The position numbers were made by a program, and so were the translations under genes. Positions 36,532 to 48,006 of a stretch of 64,000 bases of DNA are shown one piece after another. Source of the DNA: Apiospora phragmitis (Eukaryota; Ascomycota; Sordariomycetes; Amphisphaeriales; Apiosporaceae); assembly GCA_038363925.1 (NCBI GenBank), contig JAQQWL010000004.1, positions 1,922,001-1,986,000 on the forward strand. The letters are read 5' to 3'. The number at the start of each line of letters is the position of its first letter. Position 1 is the stretch's first letter. Below the pieces are notes generated by a model. It was not told the DNA's origin. It saw only the letters and a program-made list of their open reading frames with translations, and did not search any database.

Positions 36532-39500
36532 CTACCGGGGAGCCTGGTTCTCGACGAAGTCCAGGGCCTGCTCCGTGCTGACGACGTTGATGTTGGAGTT
36601 CTTGTTCCGGAACAGGACGCCGTAGCACTTGTCGGCGACGTGGACGATCTCGGGGCGGAAGGTGGTGATGATGAACTGGGTGCCGGCCTCCTTGGAGATG
36701 GACTCCAGCAGGCTGGCGACGGCGGTACGGTACTGGGCGTCCAGGTTGGCGTCCACCTCGTCGAAGATGACCATGGGGGAGGACTCGGCCTGCTGCAGGG
36801 CGAAGATGAGGCATAGGGCGCAAAGACCTGTTATTTGTTGTCAGTATTTTGTTTTCCCGTCGATCCAAACAGATAGGCAATGTAGGAGGAAGCCGGGATG
36901 GGTAACCAATCGGCGGAAAGATAAAAGAAAGAAAGAAGGACAGAAGAAAAACTTACTCTTTTGCCCACCAGACAGCTGCTGGATACGCTGCTGCTCGTCC
37001 TGAGTCTTGGAGTTGAAGGAGACGCTGATGCCGACACCGGTGTAGTTCTCGATGGAGCCGCGCTGCTCCTCGTCCGAGTCCTCGGGGTCCATGCGGCGGT
37101 CGGCGCGGCGCTGGATGACGAGGCGGCCGTGGCCGGCCGGCACGAGCTTCTCGAAGATGGTGGCGAACTCCTTGGAGACCTGCTTGAAGGTACGCTCGAT
37201 GGCCTCGTCCTTGCGCTGGTCCAGGTGGGCCACGAGCTCCTCGATGGACTCCTGCGACTGGTCCAGCTCCTTGCGCCGCTTCAGCAGCCGGTCCTGCTCC
37301 GTCGTGAAGCTGTTGTACTGGTCCAGCGCCTTCTTGTTGATGTGCTGGTACTTCTTGAGCGCCTCCTTGACCTTCATGAGTCGGGCTTGAGCCTGCGTAG
37401 TTGGAAACCCACTGTTAGCTGACACATAACTTGCAAATCGATGGAGCTCGAGTCTCTCTCCATGCAGGAAAACTTACCTTCTCCTGTGTCATGTTTTCGT
37501 ATTTGTCGAACGCCTCCTCGGGCAGCACACCAAGGTCACGAATAGTCTTCGAGGCGTCGGCAGCCCTTGTCTGGAGCAACGCTTTCTTTTGGATGCTCTT
37601 CTCCATTTTCCTCTGCTGCTTGGCAATCTTCCTCGCGAGTCCTTGCTGTTCAGTCTCCTTGGCTGCCTTCTGCTCCTCTAGTTTCTCAATCCGCGACGAC
37701 GCGGCGTCTATCTGCTCTTCGGTGGTCTGGATCTTGCGCTCAATCGCAGTAGCTGCTGTCTGCGCCTTCTTGAGCTCGCGCCTGGCCTCTTTTGAGATCG
37801 CCGCTTCCCCGAGAAGAGCCACCCTCAAAGGCCTGGGCTGTCAGCTGATCCAGCTTGAGACGCAGATTCGAACGCAGCTCGACCTCGAGGATCTGCTTGC
37901 GTCCTTCCATTTCGCGGCGGGCTTTACTGGTCTCGTTCCATTGCTTCTGTAAGTCTCGTACAGTGCCACTCAGATCTTCCAGCTGCCGCTCTTCGTTAGC
38001 TGTCAGCGCTTTCTTGAAATCCGAGGCTAGCTCTGCCTCGTGAGCACTCAAGTTGTCGCCAAACTCCTTCATGTTCCTGTCGACAGCATCGCGCCGCTTC
38101 ATGGCCGCCTCGAGGCGGTCTTGCTCCCGCACGATCTGGCCGTTCTTGGCATTGAGCTCTGCCAGCATAGAAGTGTAGCCGTTATCCATTTTGCTGAGTT
38201 CCAGATCCAGCTTTTTCTGCTCGCCCGTAGCGCGAGTAATCTCTTGATCCTTCTTCTCAATGTTTTTCCTGATTTCAGAGGACTGGTTGACAAGCTCTTC
38301 AAACTCATCTCGTAGTTTACTGACCACACGGACAGCTTCCAGACGAGACTTGCTGGGTCGATATAACCACCGGTCATCGATCCCTTCTTAGCCGCGATGT
38401 CACCATCGGGAGTTATACAGTCAACGTTGTGGCTCCGTGCGTATTGGCCAGCAACGGTCAAATTGGGACACAGGACCGACTGACCGAACACTTGTTGGAA
38501 CGCTTTCTCGAACTGGGGGTCGAACTCAATCTTGTTGATTAGGGGAACGGCATCCTGGGCTCTGGGAAGATTGGCCGGCCTGGGGTGCAGCTTATTCAAG
38601 GGCATGAAGGTGACCCTACCGCCGCGTATTTTTTCAAGCTGAGTGACAAAGTATGTTGCTGTCCGTTCGTTGTCCACCACATAGTGGAATAGACTGGTGC
38701 CTGCGATCTGTTCTACAGCCACTCGATAAGCTTCGCTCACCGTCATGAGCTCTGCCAATGTGCCATAAGCGCCCTCAATGTTCTGTTCTTGCTGCATTCG
38801 CCGGATGTTTGCGAGGCCGCGGGATGTGGCACCGTCCATCGTATGGGAGAGCTCCTTCTCGGCACGAGCCATCTCGGAGCGGCAATTTTCTCGGATGGTT
38901 TCCAGCTTGTCGTCTTCTCGACGGAGTAGCTTTCGCTCCTCGTCCAGTTTGTCGTAAGTGTCCTTGGCATTGGCGACCTCGTCGGCCAGGGCCGTTCGCT
39001 GGGCACCGAACCCTTCGTTCCTGGCTCTAAGCTCTGCGACTTCCGTCTCTAGTTGTTTGATGGATTGCTCGATGGCCTTCACCTCTTCGTCCGCGTCCAA
39101 GAGGTTGGCCTTTTGTTGACTCAAGGTGATATTCAGCTCATCAATCTCCTTCTTCAACCACGCGTCTCGCTCAGCTTTCGTTTTAAACTGGCTGCTACGC
39201 GACTGCTTGGTGAACAATCGCTGTCGACTCGCCTCGGCCGCGTCCAGTTGCTGTTTGATCTCCGCCTCCTTCCGCTTCCTCTTCTCGTACTCCGGGGTGA
39301 TTTTCGCCAGTTCGGCTTCTTTGGAGGCGATGGCCGCCCTCACCTCTTCCATCTCCGCATCGTGTTGGTCTCGCGCTTGCTGTTGCGCAGATGCGCTATC
39401 CGACAGACTCTTGACGGCTAATTCGGCCTTGGCTTTTGCCTTAGAGGCCTCTCTCCGGTCTTCGTCCAGCTGTCGCTTGTCCAACCGAAGCAGCTCTAGT

Positions 39501-40416
39501 TGCTGCTGCAGCTTGTGGATTTCCGAGTCTAACTGAGCAATGACCTTTTCGCCAGCGTTATACACATCACGTTGCTCGTCGGTCTGGTCGATCCCATTTT
39601 GGCGGTCGTCGTCCAATTTCTCCAATAGCTCATTGGCCAGCATTTGCTCCTGGTGGTAGTAGGCGTATTCAAGACATCTTCGTTCGCGGTCCTTGTTCTG
39701 GTAATCGCGCAGCTCGTCCTTCTCCTCCTCTAGCTCGTCGAGCTTGTCCTTCACCGACTGTAGCAGGGCGTCAATCTGTTCTCTCTTATGATTCGTGTCG
39801 GCCATGATCTTCAGAGATTCGGTGCGGCGCTCCTCGTAGACTTTGGTACCGGCCACCTCCTTCATCAAGGCCAATCGCTCCGACTCCTTCATATTGGTCA
39901 GGGTGGTGACGCGACCCTGCGGCACGATATAGTAGGGGTTGGACTTTGAGAAACCGGCCGACTCGAGCATGTTGATGACCTCCTTTTTGGTAACAGCCTT
40001 TTTATCGATTGACCACTCGTCTTTCTTCAGACTGATTGTGCGCCGCAGAGTGACCTCCTTGCCGTTGGTGGGGAATCGTTCGTCGCTGTTGTCGAAGATG
40101 ACCTCGACATAGGCGGACATGACGGCAGAGCCCGAGCCTTCGTGCAGAAGGGCCTGTCGCTCTTCGCGACCCAGGTTGGAGTAGGCATCGCTCAGCACGA
40201 AGCGGATAGCGGCGAAGAAGTTACTCTTGCCCGAACCGTTACGTCCGACAACGACATTGGTGCCGGGCGAAAAGGGCTCGATGACAGTCTGGTCCTTGTA
40301 ACTGCTTGTGTGTCAGCATGCATGCGCCGCGGACGGACGGGGTGCCAGTCTGGGGCGTGGTGGAGGGGCGGCGCGCACCTCTTGAAGCCTTGGATAATGA
40401 TCTGCTTAATATACAT
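36532..40416 (-). CDS. SMC3: Cohesin ATPase subunit SMC3 (two opposing frameshifts)
   Basis: Four exons on the minus strand: 40379-40416, 37478-40301, 36957-37392 and 36532-36827. The start MYIKQIIIQGFKSYKDQTV is universal for SMC3. Walker A is GRNGSGKSNF; the lysine pair acetylated in cohesin loading is present (ISLKKDEW); long coiled coils flank a hinge (AYGTLAELMTVSEAYRVAVE, DCITPDGDIAAKKGSMTGGY). The signature motif LSGGQKS is at about residue 1095-1100 and Walker B VIFDEVDANLD follows. Two breaks occur: near 38353 one C is missing (DPSKSRLEAVRVV expected), and near 37805 one A is extra in an A-run (GDLKEARRELKKAQ expected). They cancel, leaving 3594 nt and 1197 aa, normal for SMC3. In an essential single-copy gene these are best read as consensus errors. 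One ACGCGT lies at 40631-40636, 215 nt upstream of the start. Confidence 0.95.
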
Positions 40417-41153
40417 GGTCGCGTCGGGTGCTGCCAATCGGGCAGCGCGATACTAGTCGCAAAATTGATGGAAAGGCTGTCGCGCAAAATCGCATATAGT
40501 GTAGACGTACTCAGTGGTCGCAGGTGTTCGACATGGTATGTTGTGCAAAAGGTCAAAGAGTGCGGTGTACTACTACGCTCTTGGTAGGCATCAATTAATC
40601 GCTAAGACGAAAAAGCGGCAGCGACGAGAGACGCGTCCAACTCGCGAATCAATAACGGGGCCCTTTTTTTGGTTTGGCTTGGCTGGCGTGGGGTGGGAAG
40701 ATCAGTCGCAGCTTCCTAGGTACTTAACCTTAGTACCAGCCACACTGAGGCTAATAGCACTGGTTAGAGCTGGCAATTGGCTCTCTGAAAGGCCAAACTC
40801 AGGTACAGCTACTAAGCAGGTTGGCAGTTCTCTGATCCTGTTTACTGGGACCTAGCCTGAATGATTTTGGCACGAGCTATTGGCGGGGCGTGCAATTGAG
40901 TTACGTTAGGTGAGTACCTCGTACAGGCGGGCGGGAACTTGTTTCAATCGCAATTGCGTCCTTTCGCAGCTGCTTCGGCCTCTGACCGGCGACAGAGGCC
41001 CCGCTATAACTTTACATTTCTAAGCCACCTATCTAGACGGCCAGCTACGGTGACTTGATTTTGTATATATTTTCCTTTTCTACTTGTGACTATCGACTTC
41101 AATTAACAGCTTCCCCGAGGTCCAGTGTATATTCGATACGGCCAGTTGCGACC
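40417..41153. promoter_or_regulatory. Divergent promoter of SMC3 and cysteine synthase
   Basis: 737 bp between start codons. An MCB element, ACGCGT, sits at 40631-40636 on the SMC3 side. A CCTAGGTACTTAACCTTAG-like stretch lies near 40716. No ORF supported. Confidence 0.5.
40631..40636. promoter_or_regulatory. MCB (ACGCGT) upstream of SMC3
   Basis: Exact MluI cell-cycle box 215 nt upstream of the SMC3 ATG. Budding-yeast SMC3 is among the G1/S genes controlled by MBF, so the site is plausible, but a single 6-mer also occurs by chance. Confidence 0.4.
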
Positions 41154-42422
41154 ATGTTCCGGCAAAGTGTTCGTCGGTTCGCCACCACTACGGCGCGGCG
41201 GGCGGTTACCCCAGCCGCAGCTCACCCCCCTACCCCGAGGAGTATCGCTATTTCCAAGGCGCAAGGGGTCTCGAGGGGCCTAACAGAAGGTATGTGATAA
41301 CCAATTCCATGCGCCAAAGCTACTTGCCCCCATTCTTCCCCTCTCCCCCTCCAAATTGAACATCCCCGAACTAACCGAAGCGTTTTTCCTACGTCATATA
41401 GCTATCGGCAACACGCCTCTGATCCGCATGAACAAGCTCTCCGACCAGACCCGGTGCGAAGTCCTGGGCAAAGCCGAGTTCATGAACCCTGGCGGCTCGA
41501 TCAAGGACCGCGCCGCGCTGTACGTGGTGCTCGACGCCGAGGAGCGGGGCCTCCTGAAGCCGGGCGGCACCGTAGTCGAGGGCACGGCGGGCAACACGGG
41601 CATCGGGCTGGCGCACGTGTGCCGGTCCCGGGGCTACAAGCTGGTCATCTACATGCCGAACACGCAATCCCAAGGCAAGATCGACCTGCTGCGCCTGCTG
41701 GGCGCCGAGGTCTGCCCCGTGCCCGCGGTGGCGTTCGAGAACCCCGACAACTACAACCACCAGGCGCGCCGGCACGCGGAGCGCCTGACGGCGGAGCAGG
41801 GCAAGGGCGCCGCCGTCTGGACCAACCAGTTCGACAACACGGCGAACCGCCGCGCCCACGTCGAGACCACGGGCCCCAGATCTGGGAGCAGACGGGCGGC
41901 AAGGTCGACGCCTTCACCTGCGCGACGGGCACCGCGGGCACGCTGGCGGGCACCACGGCCTATCTGAAGCAGATCTCGGGCGGGCGCGTCAAGTCTTTCC
42001 TGGCGGACCCGCCCGGGTCCGTGCTGCACTCGTACATGGAGTCGGGTGGCCAGCTCAAGGACCGCTCCGGGTCCAGCATCACCGAGGGCATTGGCCAGGG
42101 CCGCATCACGGACAACCTGGCTCCTGAGATGGAGTCCGGGTCCATCGATGGCAGCCTCAACATCAGCGACGAGAAGAGCATCGAGATGGTCTATCGGTGC
42201 CTCGACGAGGAGGGATTGTATCTGGGTGCCAGCAGCGCACTGAATGTGGTAGCGGCTAAGGAGGTCGCCGAGAAGATGGGCCCCGGCCACACGGTCGTGA
42301 CGGTCCTTTGCGACGGCGCATACCGGTACGCCGACCGTCTATTTTCGCGAAAATGGTTGGAGAGCAAGAATCTGCTGGGCGCGATACCAAAGCACCTGGA
42401 GAAATACATTGTACTGCCGTAA
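41154..42422 (+). CDS. Cysteine synthase (O-acetylserine sulfhydrylase type), mitochondrial (one frameshift)
   Basis: Two exons, 41154-41289 and 41402-42422. The N-terminus is an arginine/alanine-rich presequence ([18 protein letters not shown]) typical of mitochondrial import, then [20 protein letters not shown]. The PLP-lysine motif is [12 protein letters not shown] (Lys about residue 80); phosphate loop [12 protein letters not shown]; substrate loop [11 protein letters not shown]; then [24 protein letters not shown] and [14 protein letters not shown]. Frame is lost at 41871-41876: ETTGP runs into another frame, and one more C in the CCCC run restores [15 protein letters not shown]. Corrected length is 1158 nt, 385 aa. 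Fungi commonly have two such enzymes; this resembles the mitochondrial one. A second copy would be outside the window. Confidence 0.9.
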
Positions 42423-42637
42423 ATTATGTAAGAGAAAAAAAAGGGGCAAAAAAAGATTTGGGGTGATTTCGCTTGTAGCATATGTACATAGCGAGCTTTT
42501 ATCACTCAATTGGCCCAATAGAAAATGCATATAGACAATTGGTACATTTGTGATATTACATATGCCTCAAGTGCTTGTACAGTGTGGCTCATGCCAAGTT
42601 CTAATCTATACTGATATACATCAAACACTCAAGGTGA

Positions 42638-43872
42638 TTATGCCTCGTAGAACTGGCCATACACACTCTCGCCTCGGCCTGCCTTACCCTCTGCTTGCGC
42701 AGACTTCCGCGCGGTCTGCACCTCGGCAGACAGTACGTCGCGTCGGGATTGTAACTGGCGCAGGAGCTCAGGCTCCTTCACTACCTGTACGGCGGACTCC
42801 AAACCATGGAGAAGCGGGGTCGCCAAGGTCACGAATTTGTTGGGGATGTGAGGTATGCCATCTCGTTCCGGGCCTGGTAGAGCTCGGGCTTGTGCAGCTC
42901 CTTCAGCTGCTTGCCCTCGGGCCATAGCCTGACGACATTTCTGGCGTACTTGTCCACCTTCTCCAGGATGCTCTCGGTCTCTACGCCGGTCTTGACCACC
43001 AATGCGGAGGCCAGATGCAAAGGCGCAATAAGAACCTGGGGGTCGTGCGCTAGCGGAAAGGACAGGGCAGTGGCATTGCTGCCATTCGCCCGTGACGACC
43101 TGGGCTGATGTGCCTCGGTCTCCAGGAGCTCGATGATCATCTCGGACCAGCGCAGCGCCTTTTCCGTCTGGCTCGGGCGCCAGCCGCTCTCCACCGCCAT
43201 CAGCTGCACGTATAGCAGCATCTCGTTGAGCCGCTCGCTGTTGTCCAGCCGGTAGCTCGTCGCCTTGGCCCGGCGCGCGCACTCGATCATCTCGTAGATG
43301 TGGCCCTTGGCCCCTATCACGCGGGTCATCTTGGTCCAGAAGTCGGCATCGAGCCTCTGGCGTGTGTTGTGGATGCCCTCGAGCAGCGGGCGCAGGTTGA
43401 CGAAGTCGTCCTCCGTCTCGAACGACGTGACGGCCTTCATGACGGATTTTTGCGTGTTCGGCAGCCCGCCGTGCAGCGGGTCCAGGTACCGGAACTTGAG
43501 GATCTCGCCGTCGATGTCGATAATGACTGGGTCCGCAGCGAGTTTCTTCTCATAGCGTTTCGACATCAACTGCTTGCGCTGCGTCAAGGAGAGATAGGAA
43601 GGAAGGATGATCTTCATGCGAATGGTGGAGAGGAGTTCGTCGAGTTGGGTTGACGATGTGGGCGTGAAGTGCGCTACTTGCTGTGCTGCAAAGGAGACCC
43701 GATTAGCACCATAGAAACATATTTTCACGTATAATTATGCTGAGAGTTGCGTACCATTTCTCGACGGTGTTGAACTGAAGCTTCGGAGCTGATTTGTCGC
43801 TATCCGCCTTGTAGCCGCCTCGAACGCACAATTGCTGGCGTTCACAGCGCCTATTATCGGTCTCCTCGACAT
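42638..43872 (-). CDS. Conserved mitochondrial-targeted protein of unknown function (one frameshift)
   Basis: Two exons on the minus strand, 43755-43872 and 42638-43685. The first exon is a basic presequence with an RSFSSTPSRN end that resembles a mitochondrial processing site. The mature part is helical and charged: MKIILPSYLSLTQRKQLMSK, DPVIIDIDGEILKFRYLDP, FVNLRPLLEGIHNTRQRLDA, EMLLYVQLMAVESGWRPSQ. No enzyme motif or family is recognised. I considered a mitoribosomal or matrix assembly protein on the basis of the presequence and the neighbour bL19m, without proof. Near 42842-42845 the frame ends early (YLTSPTNS-stop), while an extra C in the CCCC run gives YLTSPNKFVTLATPLLHG and a 388-aa product ending VYGQFYEA. 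The gene diverges from bL19m across 338 bp. Confidence 0.75.
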
Positions 43873-44210
43873 CTTGAAGTTTGGGCGCAACAGATCAAAG
43901 CCTCGAAACTGTTGTCTTGAATATTGGCCGTCGTGGGGTCGTCGTCGGCTAGGTAGCAATTGGAACTCTCACTTCTCTCTCCCACCTCTCCAATTGGACT
44001 ATAAAATTTCCCAGTACAAGCCCGCGACCCTGGGGAAGCTTGACCCGCGATCCGCACCCGGAACAACCTTTCGCCCCCAGTTTTCGGACCAATCACTGCA
44101 CCTCTTTGGAGCCCCTGCAACTGCAGAATTTCGAGATCCAGGAAGCATAGAGCTTCGCCCGCGGCAAGGAAATCGATCGACGAGATCCTCAACACCACAC
44201 CAGACACACC
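43873..44210. promoter_or_regulatory. Short bidirectional promoter of two mitochondrial-protein genes
   Basis: Only 338 bp separate the ATG of the unknown mitochondrial protein (minus) from that of bL19m (plus). There is no ORF between them. Co-regulation is inferred from the arrangement. Confidence 0.5.
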
Positions 44211-45034
44211 ATGATGCTGCAACCAGTGAGGCGGCCACTCGGGCCCCTCAAGTCCCTCCTCCGAAGGAACCGGCAGGCGCAGCAATTCATGGCTCGCACA
44301 ATGGCCACCGAGACGACCCCAACAGCATCAGAGATGGCAGCATCATCATCCATACCACCACCACCGATCTCGACTCTGGCAGCGAAGAAGCCCAGCAAAT
44401 TCCGTACGCTCTTCCCAAACTCGACGCCGTATTGCACAATCGGAAAGAGAAAGGGGAAAATAAATAGCTGACCCACCCACTCACTCCAGATGTCATCCCC
44501 TCCAAAACACCCGGCAAACCGATCCGCACCGCCTTCGCCGTCTACGCCCCCCCGCCCTCCGCCCGCGCCGCGCACCCGGATGCCCTGATCTCGTACCACG
44601 CGCAGCAGATCCGGCGCCTGGACCGGACGGGCACGCGCACGGCGCTCTTTTCCAAGAAGAACCCGGACGCCGCGAAGCCCGGCGACGTGCTGCAGGTCAC
44701 CACCAACCGGGGCGAGCCGTTCGCGGGCGTGTGCCTGTCGATCAAGCGCGCCGGCGTCGACACGGCCATCCTGCTGCGCAACCACCTGACCAAGGTCGGC
44801 GTCGAGATGTGGTACAAGATCTACAGCCCCAACGTGCTCGGCATCGAGATCATCTGGCGCCGCCCCAAGCGCGCGCGCCGCGCCCGCCTCTACTTCATGC
44901 GCAAGCCGCGCCACGACATGGGCAACGTCGAGCACCTGGTCGCCGCCTGGCGCCGCTCCCGCAACGTCTTCAGCTCCAACAAGGGCCGAGGTACGCAGGG
45001 CAAGGGCGGCAAGGGCAGCAAGGGCAGCAAATAA
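44211..45034 (+). CDS. IMG1: Mitochondrial large-subunit ribosomal protein bL19m
   Basis: Two exons, 44211-44403 and 44490-45034 (GTACGC donor, CACTCCAG acceptor, 86-nt intron); 245 aa, frame intact. The first exon encodes an arginine-rich presequence (RRPLGPLKSLLRRNRQAQQF) and a Thr/Ser/Ala-rich linker. The L19 fold is in exon 2: GDVLQVTTNRGEPFAGVCLS, KRAGVDTAILLRNHLTKVGV, WYKIYSPNVLGIEIIWRRPK, ARLYFMRKPRHDMGNVEHLV. The C-terminus is a short Gly/Lys/Ser repeat. Yeast Img1 is required for mitochondrial translation. The GC-rich exon 2 has antisense shadow ORFs. Confidence 0.93.
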
Positions 45035-45696
45035 GGGGCACCCTGCTGGTCTGTGTTGTTATGTTGGCCGCGCCAAGTGGGCGAAAGACGAGGAGGTGGC
45101 TATACGATGACAAACTCTATAGTATCCAAGGGGCCTTCGCCACGCTGTACGAGGATATAAGGCCGGCCAATCGCTATAGGAGACTCTCGCGACCCTCTGA
45201 AATAGATGAAAGCCGATGTAACACCCCTGAAGTTGTAACATAGGGCAATACTGTACAGAAATCCCTGAAATGATGTATATTACAAGCCAATGAGAGGCAA
45301 CACCGTGACTGCTTGACGTTCTTGCATTGCATACGTATAAAATCTTGCTGGGCAGTCTAGTCTATACTAGATATCCCTTTTACGAACCTTCCCCAACGCC
45401 TGTGAATGCAACATAGGGGTATCATGGACAATATATTACTTCGAATCTGTCGCCGTCCCTTCCAATGCTATCCCAAGAAGAGATGGGTGAGCTATTATCC
45501 CTAGTACGAGTAAACGGCCTTGCAAAGATGAAGACATTTCCTCCGATCGAAGACTCATTTGAAGCATCCTTCAATCCCAGGTTAGAGACATGTGCTGCCA
45601 GAGTTGGTCGGGGGATGCATACGTACTCAATTAGCAAAGCCGAATTTGTATTCACTACGGCCTGCTAGGTGAGATAAACGTGCTCCTCTTCCGACA
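45035..45696. other. Convergent intergenic region
   Basis: 3' flanks of bL19m and SWD2. A 67-codon ATG ORF at 45465-45668 has no recognisable content. Nothing else seen. Confidence 0.5.
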
Positions 45697-47212
45697 CTAA
45701 GCATGCAAATCAGGGAGCCAGAATACTAAGTCCTGGTCGGCGGTTGCAAAGAAGTTGTGCCGTGGGCTCCAAGCCACCACGGCAGCGCGCCGTTTGTCGT
45801 TATCGAACTTATGTATCGGATCCAAGGTCTTATCCTCCGCGTTTACCTGTCCCATCGTGTCCCAGACCAAGACGTTCTCGCCCGATCCGCTGATGACGTA
45901 GCGGCCGTCGCTGGTGAAACAACAATCGCCACTGCTCTCGACCATGGCACCCGACGATCCTCCATTCATGGCACGCTCTTCACCCGCTGCAAGTCGGCTG
46001 ATGCCACTCTCCGGCTTACGCAGGTAGGCGCGCATCGAGCCGTTGAAGGAGTCGAGCAGAAAATGGCCACCGCCCTTCGTGCCCAGGAGGATGGACCTTC
46101 CGTCATTGGAGAATTCAAGCTTGGTCCAGCCATTCATGACATGGTCTGGGTCAGCAAAGACACAGCTCTCAACGACGTCGAATGTCGAGAATGGTGCCTT
46201 GTCGAAGTTTCGGCGGTCGTAGAGTAGAATCTGGCCACTGTTCGGGGAGGCCACGGCAAAGACGTCACCGCTAGGATCGAACGCTGCGAGATACGGTGTG
46301 TTCAGGTACAGGGCGCCAGTTGCGTTACGAGTGCCTGCCTCCCATAGCCGTATCGTATTATCTTTGCTGCAAGAAATGAATTCGTCATTGCCTGGGTGCA
46401 TGGCTAAGCATGTGACGGCACCCTCGTGTCCCTCGAAATAGCGTACAAAGGCATTGTCGTGTGTTGTGAGGTATCGTATAGCATCTGCAGCATTGTGAGC
46501 ATCATTTCCCACCGCCGAGTCCCAGAGAGCACATACCATTCACCTTGGTACTTGCGTAGACTATGCTAGAGCTAGCATGCGTAAATTTCGCCAGCTTGAC
46601 ACCATACTTCTTACTGAGAAGTTGTTTGTCGTGTCGTCCCTCACGGACTTTGTAGATCTGGATCGTCTCGTCGCTCTCCGAGGTCATGAGCAACTCGCCG
46701 GGGTCGTCGTAATCGAGACTGAGAATGTGCGGTTTCGGTCGGTCATCCTTAATGCCTTCGCGCTTGAATAGCTGTTCATGATCAGAAGCTGGGTCAACAA
46801 CAGCGTCGCCTTCGCCTATGGACAAGAGCGAGTCTGGTAACGATCGGAAAGCTGCACTAGCAGGAGAGGCCAATAGCCCCTTTATAGCTGTAATGGAAGA
46901 AGACACTGTCTCCTCTGGCGCCGAGAAGAGCTTATAGCCGCCACCAACACTGGCTGAAGGCGCAAGAATGCTGGTTTTGGAGGCTGAAGTAGAACGGCGC
47001 AAACCAAGTTCGGAGAGGCGCGCCTCCTCGAAATCAACAGCTGGGCGGGTTGGTACCTTTGTTGGCGCAAACTTGCCAATGACTTCTGGGATAGGTGATG
47101 TGCTTGGCATGTTATTTCCAAGTGTACGTGTTATGTTGAGGGATGAGGAGGGAGTGCCATTCGCGCGTGACGCGCCCTCGCTCAGGTCCAGGTCCATCGG
47201 CGTGGATGACAT
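45697..47212 (-). CDS. SWD2: WD40 protein SWD2 (COMPASS and mRNA 3'-end machinery)
   Basis: Two exons on the minus strand, 46537-47212 and 45697-46484; 487 aa, frame intact. The WD40 propeller starts after about residue 120-150: PHILSLDYDDPGELLMTSES, DETIQIYKVREGRHDKQLL, GHEGAVTCLAMHPGNDEFIS, CSKDNTIRLWEAGT, YLAAFDPSGDVFAVASPNSG, KLEFSNDGRSILLGTKGG, SGDCCFTSDGRYVISGSGEN and VAWSPRHNFFATADQDLVFW. This order and the closing FW-PD fit SWD2, shared by the Set1 H3K4 methyltransferase complex and the cleavage/polyadenylation factor. An N-terminal low-complexity extension of roughly 120-150 residues (Ser/Thr/Pro-rich) makes it longer than yeast Swd2. Another nuclear WD40 protein is less likely. Confidence 0.85.
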
Positions 47213-48006
47213 TATTCGGGAGGGTCGAATCCGACCGGCTGCTACTGTGTGTATGCGTGTAAATGACGAGGTGTAGTTATACTGTGTTACGCGACTATAC
47301 TTGCTTCGGAGTCGGCTATCTGTAGAGTCGAATGAGAGGTCAATGGCTTGGTTTTCGCAAAGGTTGGGATTATTTTAAATAATCAAGAGCAAGACGAGGC
47401 TTCATCCCAGCCTGGCTGGCGGAACTCTTTCAATTCACCAATGTGGGGAGGGGGGCCGGTACAAGCTACCCCTGCGAGTTCCCTGTCCAGACTTCACCGC
47501 TCACCGAGAAGAGGATATTGGCTGTAGCATTGAGGTGCAAGATCGTATTTGGCGATACATGGCTGCCGGAGCGATTTCTTAAGGTAGTGTTATGTTATTT
47601 CCGCTAGATACCTAGCAGCCCTCATTGACTTGAATGCAAGCGAAGTATTGAACCGGTGCTCCCTTGAAGCTTGAGGAGCTGTAGCTGTAGGTAATTCCCC
47701 GCGATTTCCATGTGGCGGCTGAACTGCTGTCGACCCCACTAAACGTCACAAAAATTCCCCAATAGCCTTGTCCATCTATCAAACACCATCTGGTGCACAA
47801 CCAGATCGATAGCACCAAGCCCGCCGAAAAAGCGAACAACGTTGACCTTGCGCCCAACGACACCGACGGCCAAATATTCCATTACGGCCCTTTTCCTTGC
47901 ATGTAGTTGACGCTATACACCCATTAATCAGGGGAAGCGACGCAAACACTCTTTCCTCGGTGGCATCGTCCCACCTACCTACCTATCTGTCAGATCGCCT
48001 TTCAAA
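47213..48006. promoter_or_regulatory. Divergent promoter of SWD2 and SRP9/SRP21
   Basis: 794 bp between start codons, no supported ORF. CTACCTACCTATCTGT lies about 30 nt upstream of the SRP9 start. Confidence 0.4.

Noticed and set aside
44189..44935. 248-codon antisense ORF over bL19m
   Set aside because: Spans the bL19m intron and GC-rich exon; no recognisable domain.
45465..45668. 67-codon ORF between bL19m and SWD2
   Set aside because: Lies between two convergent 3' ends with no recognisable content.
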